Source: JOPF136 sp963773835 (GTDB lineage Bacteria; Acidobacteriota; Terriglobia; Acidiferrales; UBA7541). Taken from it: DNA of 64,000 nt. Below the pieces are notes generated by a model. The model searched no databases. It had not been told where the DNA came from and was given only the letters and a program-made list of their open reading frames with translations. Of the stretch, positions 59,173 to 64,000 are shown piece by piece. How positions within the stretch are numbered: the stretch's first letter is position 1; each line of letters opens with the position of its first letter. The position numbers and the translations under genes are program-made. The stretch is taken from positions 62,001-126,000 of the forward strand of contig CAVZCQ010000006.1 of NCBI GenBank assembly GCA_963773835.1, given 5' to 3'.

Positions 59173-59405
59173 CAACGCAACACCCTAAGCCGTTTCTGCT
59201 CGATGGCGAGTACAGTTTCCCGCGGGACGAGTTTATGGCCCCTCCGACCCTGTCGCGCAAAGTCTAGCACAACCTCACCACGGAGGCGGTTGTATACGCT
59301 GCCCCGGGAGCAGCGCCATCTTCGTGCCAAGTCAGGGATAGTGAAGAAAGCCGGCTCTACACTCGGCTCAGGGTGAGGCAGTTGTGGTTGCGTGGCGCTT
59401 GCCAT
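59172..59405 (-). CDS. Small helix-turn-helix protein, excisionase-like
   Basis: A 77-residue protein with a MerR/excisionase-type HTH (HTH_17-like): FFTIPDLARRWRCSRGSVYNRLRGEVVLDF, followed by a basic wing with RRGHKLVPRETVLAIE. Such proteins direct excision or regulate the integrase gene of mobile elements. It is translationally coupled to the integrase by the TGATG overlap. ATG 59405 is chosen; GTG 59411 is possible, and neither has a strong ribosome site. Confidence 0.82.
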   Translation of the reverse strand: MASATQPQLPHPEPSVEPAFFTIPDLARRWRCSRGSVYNRLRGEVVLDFARQGRRGHKLVPRETVLAIEQKRLRVLR

Positions 59406-59411
59406 TGTCAC

Positions 59412-59709
59412 TCATGTGGGAAAGGAGCTGCCGTGGAGGTCGAGTTCCCTTCGGGTTAGATCATGTGCTGTTGATCTAGGGAGCCAAGCCTGCCTCTTTG
59501 CGGATTAAAAAGGGTGCAATCGCGTGGCCATGCGCAGCTTGCGTCCCGGCCTCGTGAGGCCTCGTTGAAAGTGGCGTCGTCATTCGAGCGGACCTTTTTC
59601 ACCAATGCGGACTTTCATGGCTACCCTTCGGCGATTCCGCGAAGCCCAACTTCCCTTCCCTGCATAAGAACACCCGTAGGAAGCAGCCGGAATACTCGCG
59701 AAAGGCCTC
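59412..59709. other. Island intergenic region, no gene seen
   Basis: About 300 bases between the HTH gene and the J-domain-like gene. It contains only a short palindrome (GGCCTC-GT-GAGGCC at 59548-59561). It may hold the promoter for the HTH-integrase pair, but no convincing hexamer pair was found. Confidence 0.3.
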
Positions 59710-61253
59710 CTAGCCGATCGCTTCGGCGTAGTCAACAGCCTCGCCGAGCCGTGCCTTCAAGTCTTTCAACCACGCCCGGGGATTGATTCCGTGGATCAGA
59801 CGGCCCAAGAACCCCAACCGTTCGGCGACGTTTTCACGATTCTGGCGGATGTCCTCTTTGTTGACGCTGGCGTACATGGCCAAGAATTGGCTCATGTTTG
59901 CTGGCTTCGCAAACAGGTATGTCGCGTGGCCGAGCTGAGGGAGTCTCCACGATCACCGCTTTCTCAAGGTCGAAGACATATTCCGACCGGTAGAGGTAAA
60001 GGCGTCGCGCGCGTCTGGAAAGCTGCTTGTAGTAGAACGCATCGTAGTCGGGCTTCCAGGTGATTAAGGCAATGTCGAAGTCGCCTGGGATACCCAGTCC
60101 CGCGCACAGCCGTTGCAGTTCCTCCCTTTCGACTGGCGCAGAATCGATCCGCGAGCGGATCTGATCCAGTTCCTGCGCAAACTGGCCGAAGCGGTGATGC
60201 GTATTCTGTGCTTCGACGATCTGTTCAGAAATATTCCTGGGCAACGTGACTTCGAGCCGGCTGGGAAGCGCCGTTTCCCATCGGGTGAGCTCCCAGGAAT
60301 CACCGCGGTAGCGATACTTTCCGCTTTGGACGAGAGTCGCTTGGACGGAGATCTTGGCACCAAGCAGATGTTTCCACTGGTTCCAGTTCGTCGTCCCAGG
60401 CGAGAGGCAGGGATGCCTGGTCGAACACGACCTCAAGTTTGCGCTGGGGGTCCCGATAGAGCGCGTGGTCATCGTAGAAGACAAACCGCCTCAATGGAGC
60501 GCGGAAACGCCGTCGCTGCTGTTCCGGCAGGAAAGCCAGGATCCGCGCGGAGTAGAAGGCCGAGCCGTCACGAGACAGTTCGCCGGCAACGAGGAGAGAG
60601 CCGAAGCCCCCATTGGGGAAAATCACGGGCGCTGCGGGATCGGCCAGGAGAGCGTCATAGCAAGCGCGCAGGTCGGGCCGCGCAAGGATGTTGAAGGCGC
60701 GTTCCAGTGCGGCAAGGTACTGTGGGGATGCGTGTGCAGCGCGCAATTCCAACGTGCGCATCTTGAAACCCAGACGCAGCTCGACGGGAGACACATCCGG
60801 CTTGACGCCGAGGAATTCATAGAAGGACGATTGTTTGTCCCAGGCGCAGCGGCGGTTTGCGACGTAGAAGTAGTCCCTCAGAATTTCGCAGCGCAAGCAG
60901 ACCTGGTTAATCCCTAGCTGCTTGCCCAGCGGCTCCGCAGAAACGAAGAAGTTTCCCCCCTTGTCCTTCTTTGGCTGAGTCACGTAGCCCACCTGGACCT
61001 GGAGCATGTCTCGCCTGAATGGCTGCTGAGCGGGCACTCGAACGTAGAGTTCGGAACCGCTGTCAGGCATTCCGACCGGAAATCGGACTTCATCACCCGA
61101 GCGGATGAAGGCCGCCAGGAACTTCGAGAGCAGGATGCTGGTGCCGTCGGTGAAGGCGCACTCTATCCTGTCGCCCTTCGGCTCCGTCTTCAGGACCCTG
61201 CGCAGACACAAGGCCGAACCTGGAAGCGCACCGGCATGGACTGTTGCGGCCAT
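59710..61253 (-). pseudogene. J-domain-like protein, broken by two single-base frameshifts
   Basis: Three open frames join into one reading of about 513 codons if single bases are removed near 60375-60380 and in the GGG at 59939-59941. The restored joins read ELEPWKHLLGAKISVQ and VETPQLGHATYLFAKPANMSQFL. The N-terminal part has an Ig/SH3-like strand region; residues about 150-215 resemble a J domain (SFYEFLGVKPDVSPVELRLGFK ... RAFNILARPDLRACYDALL), but the HPD motif needed to stimulate DnaK is absent. The C-terminal third is a charged helical region ending LKARLGEAVDYAEAIG. ATG 61253 is a guess between two weak starts (TTG 61292 is the other). I recall proteins of this type as cargo of integrative elements; what they do is not known to me. 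Confidence 0.75.
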
Positions 61254-61404
61254 TTCGACGCGGAAGCTAGCACCGTCCGCTGCGCATGGCAAAAAAGTAG
61301 GGGGTAGCCCGCGTATCTGATAGAGCCGCCAGCAGTTATCTCCGCCGCTTTCGACCCCCTATGGACCGTTGAGGAGGCAGGACTTTGCTCGGACTGGAGG
61401 AACC

Positions 61405-62431
61405 ATGCGTCTTGCTGGACGGGAACGTTTGGGCTTTTACCCACTGCCCATGGCAGAAGCAATTCGGATCCGCGCGTTCTTGCGATTCTCCGAAGAGGGT
61501 TGCGGAGCCGTTGACCCCTGCATCGGGGAGGGTGCGGCGTTTGCTCAAATCACGGCCGGGGCCCAGGCCCACAGATACGGGATCGAACTCGATGCCCAGT
61601 CGAGCGGAGCAAGCCCGCTCGGTAACAGACGAAGTCATCCACGGAAACTGTTTTGACGTGCAGTGCCCGGTGGAATCGTTCTCGTTGGTGTACCTGAACC
61701 CTCCCTACGACTTCGAGCTTGGCGAGCAGAAGTCGGAGCGCATGGAGCGGCTGTTTTTGGAGCATGTCTATCGCTGGCTGAAGCCCGGAGGCGTCCTGGT
61801 CTTGGTCGTGCCGAGCGTGCGGGTTGGAGAATGCAATGCAGTGCTCTCAGCCCATTTCCGGGACGTGCGCGTGTACCGCCTCACCGAGCCCGAGAGTGTC
61901 CGCTACAAGCAGGTTGTTGTGTTTGGCGTCCGTCGCACTCGGCGTGAAAGGGAGCGCCTCCAGGACAACGACATCACGCGGGCCCGCCAATGGTATGCCT
62001 CACTGGCGAGAGACCCGGAGCGACTTCCCCCACTGCCCTCGGAGCCTGATCACCAGTACCCTATTCCACCCGGTGCGCCAGTGCGCCTGGTCTACCGTGG
62101 CCTTCCTTTGGACCAAATCGAGGACCTCCTTCCGAAATCGTCGGCGTATCGCCAAGCCTCTGCGGTGCTTTTCGCACAGCAGGCAGACGTCAATGGGCGT
62201 CCACTGACACCTTTGCATGGCGGCCACGTGGGGCTGCTGTGCACGGCGGGAATGCTCAACGGGATCTTCGGAGACGGGGAAACGCGACACATCGCGCACT
62301 GGCAGTCGGTCAAACTGGTGGACAAGTCGGAAGAGGAAGAAGACGGGAAGACCATCATTCGAGAGAAAGAGCGGTTCTCGAACGAACTGACGTTGGTCTT
62401 CTGCACCGGAGAAATTGCGACGTTGAAATGA
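61405..62431 (+). pseudogene. DUF6094-like class I SAM-dependent (adenine) methyltransferase, broken by one frameshift
   Basis: ATG 61405 has GGACTGGAGGAACC upstream, a perfect ribosome site, and opens MRLAGRERLGFYPLPMAEAIRIRAFL. The SAM-binding motif DPCIGEGAAF is in this first frame; the catalytic NPPYDFE motif of amino-methyltransferases is in another frame after about base 61599. Removing one base there (GATGCCCAGTCGAGC to GATGCCCATCGAGC) joins them as GIELDAHRAEQARSV, giving 341 codons. The remainder includes a long C-terminal domain. NPPY enzymes methylate adenine N6 or cytosine N4 in DNA, or sometimes other amino groups. It may protect the element or be part of its replication or transfer gene set. 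A mutation and a sequencing error cannot be told apart here. Confidence 0.8.
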
Positions 62432-62530
62432 GTCCTCGCGTACTGGGTGCTTAAGCCGTCTGCGACCAATCGGGAGTACTCTCAAATGCTGACGAGGGCG
62501 TCACAGCTTCCTGGCCTGTGTTACTTCGTC

Positions 62531-63148
62531 TTAGCAGTTTTCGCAAGGTTTTCCTTTCGTGGCTTCCCAGCCCTCATGCAAGATGATCGGAATGAGGGAC
62601 AAAGCGGCCACGGGATCGGCCCACCTGATCTTCCATGCCGCATTGAGCACCAACCCTGCCAAAGCAATCCAGGCCATGTAGCCGCAAAGCGCGGATTCCG
62701 CAGCATCGGCTCTCAACGCTGCGCTTGAAGTCACGGCAGACAGACGTCGCTTTTCTCTTGCTAGCCAGGGCATGACCAACGCGGCGGCCAACAACAGTGC
62801 GATCCCCACAAGGCTCGTTCGGGCCTCACTGTACCCCATCAAAGCTGCGCCAGAAGCAATAACTATGAATCCTGCCAGAGCGAAGAGCAGCGCTCCCGCG
62901 ATACGGGCGGCCCGTTTTTCGACTCGCGCGTCAGTGCGCTCACTTCGGAAGCGCCAATACACAACCGCCGCCGACAACAACTCGATCAAGCTGTCGCCGC
63001 CGAACCCTAAGAGCGCTGGGCTGCGGGCCTTCCAGGACGACACAAGAGCAACAGCCGCCTCCACGGCCATCCAGATAATCGTGACAGTTTGAATCCAGAG
63101 AATCCGCCGTCGCGTCTCGGGGGCTGTAGCAATCAAGTGGTTCTGCAT
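62531..63148 (-). CDS. CDF-like cation transporter / membrane protein
   Basis: A protein of about 205 residues with five to six membrane helices. Helix 2 contains ALLGFGGDSLIELLSAAVVYWRF, like the CDF motif in which Asp and nearby polar residues bind metal; a second acidic helix, ALRADAAESALCGYMAWIALAGL, matches the paired CDF position. The usual His of the HxxxD sites and the cytoplasmic C-terminal domain are missing, so it is shorter than classical CDF proteins (about 300). It may move a divalent cation, or have lost that function. The start is taken as ATG 63148, the usual N-terminus for this fold; earlier ATG 63190 and GTG 63199 are possible. It ends CENC. It is convergent with the methyltransferase gene. 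Confidence 0.75.
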   Translation of the reverse strand: MQNHLIATAPETRRRILWIQTVTIIWMAVEAAVALVSSWKARSPALLGFGGDSLIELLSAAVVYWRFRSERTDARVEKRAARIAGALLFALAGFIVIASGAALMGYSEARTSLVGIALLLAAALVMPWLAREKRRLSAVTSSAALRADAAESALCGYMAWIALAGLVLNAAWKIRWADPVAALSLIPIILHEGWEATKGKPCENC

Positions 63149-63331
63149 TGAAGCATTATGCGATACGTCGGCCGAGAATGGCCGGTCCATGCCATCCACT
63201 GTCGCGCAGTAACGCGTGATGCAAGCTCACGAAGTCAATGCACATTCCCAAAACCGAATTGGGAAATGTGCCCGGCACCGAATGCCCCGCCTAGAGATCG
63301 AGAGTGCGAAGTATTTGCCGGAGGAGATGGG

Positions 63332-64000
63332 TATGCAGAATGCTCATGAGCGGTTTGGAATCGTCGAGTTCACCAAACGCGTGAAGGACACGACAACGCG
63401 GGTTCGGGTCTACATGGATCGGCTCATTATGGAAGTGGGAAAGGAAGAGCATCGGTCGGCGGGCGTACACCTTCTCTCGGTGATGGGGAGTGACGCTGAG
63501 ATCGCCGCCCTGTGGGCAGGTGTCACGGAGGGGGCATTCTTCCAGATTCAGATTCCGGGGCGCTCGGTATTCACAGGTTCTTTAGGCCCTGAGGCGCAAT
63601 GCTTTCGCGGGAGTGTGGCGGTTGCTGGCAGGAACCGTCCAGCCCGGCACTTGGTGGCTGTCTCGGCCGAGCTAGCCAAGACGAAGCCTGGTGCCGACCG
63701 GGAGGGCGCGCGGACCATTTTGTGCGATGACGATCCGGTGTTTGTGCTCTACCGCGTTGCCTCACGATATGGCCTTCCGGTTGTCCCAGAGTGGGCGCCG
63801 TGGTTTATGCGCGAGCTTAATCAGCGGAAGGCGATTCGCCCTTTGACGGGACTGGGATGCTCACCCGTAGTGGTGAGCGGCAACAAGTCCACTTTCCTCA
63901 AATGGATTGGCAAGGCGTTGCGAGAGGGCTTGATCCCGATACCGGCGGAAAATGGATCGATCACTTGGAAGTTGCCCACCAATTTCCTGGAGCGGTCGAC
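63332..64000 (+). CDS. Unrecognised island protein, N-terminal 223 residues (runs off the right edge)
   Basis: An open frame from ATG 63332 to the last base, with GGAGGAG eight bases before the ATG. I do not recognise the family. The visible part is alpha/beta, with an acidic and basic N-terminal helix (IVEFTKRVKDTTTRVRVYMDRL), a region with LCDDDPVFVLYRVASRYGLPVVPEW, and no signal peptide, membrane segment or Cys cluster. The good ribosome site and the lack of any stop over 669 bases support a real gene. Position in the island suggests an accessory function; nothing more can be said. Confidence 0.75.

Larger units (their letters stand above)
57908..64000. mobile_element. Putative integrative island, left end at rnpB (right end not in window)
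   Basis: The block begins with an integrase and an excisionase-like HTH gene facing rnpB, then carries a J-domain-like gene, a DUF6094-like methyltransferase, a CDF-like membrane protein and an unrecognised gene. None are typical chromosomal housekeeping genes. Three single-base frameshifts fall within 1.7 kb of it. No tra, rep or phage structural genes are visible yet, so the type of element is open. Confidence 0.6.

Overview
The window looks like chromosomal DNA of an Acidobacteriota bacterium (high GC). The indicators are an orphan duplicated MacB/FtsX-type permease of the kind known as ADOP, an Oar-like TonB-dependent receptor with an N-terminal carboxypeptidase-regulatory-like domain, very large secreted beta-propeller/IPT-repeat proteins, and a PknB-type kinase with TPR-like repeats. 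This is inferred from protein families; there is no rRNA in the window to confirm it.

Layout. 1-4.6 kb (minus strand): the 5' part of an M16 zinc protease, an ADOP permease and a secreted protein of unknown function. 4.8-7.3 kb (plus): an OmpR-type response regulator with a degenerate receiver, then a FliA-type sigma factor and a FlgM-like anti-sigma factor, with no flagellar genes nearby. 7.6-23.2 kb (plus): two paralogous secreted propeller/IPT proteins. The first is about 3,969 residues and carries 29 tandem IPT-like repeats that include a seven-repeat segmental duplication. 23.3-28.9 kb (minus): a large repeat lipoprotein split by a single-base frameshift. 29.3-33.3 kb (plus): the TonB-dependent receptor, closed by a strong terminator. 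33.6-39.2 kb (minus): an ECF sigma/zinc anti-sigma pair, then a very large Ser/Thr kinase with TPR-like repeats, one membrane segment and a TonB_C-like periplasmic end, which lacks a normal start codon. 39.5-44.3 kb (plus): GH63-like glucosidase and glycogen-debranching enzyme. 44.3-49.8 kb (minus): a tolC-adaptor-RND efflux operon with overlapping genes. 49.8-52.8 kb (minus): SDR, RidA, zinc alcohol dehydrogenase and peroxiredoxin genes. 53-55.2 kb (plus): polyphosphate kinase. 55.5-55.9 kb (minus): a cold-shock protein whose leader contains an intrinsic terminator. 56.2-57.3 kb (plus): a receiver-PP2C (RsbU-like) phosphatase. 57.4-57.9 kb (plus): the RNase P RNA gene.

From the 3' end of rnpB to the right edge lies what looks like an integrated mobile island: a tyrosine integrase ending about 25 bp from rnpB, a small HTH/excisionase-like protein, a J-domain-like protein and a DUF6094-like adenine methyltransferase (both with single-base frameshifts), a CDF-like membrane protein and an unrecognised protein running off the end.

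Functional themes are surface proteins and nutrient uptake, signalling and sigma-factor control, storage polymers (glycogen-like glucan, polyphosphate), efflux and stress response. The candidates most worth following up are the cspA leader terminator, the rnpB-linked island, the block-duplicated IPT array, and the kinase with an apparent ATC start.
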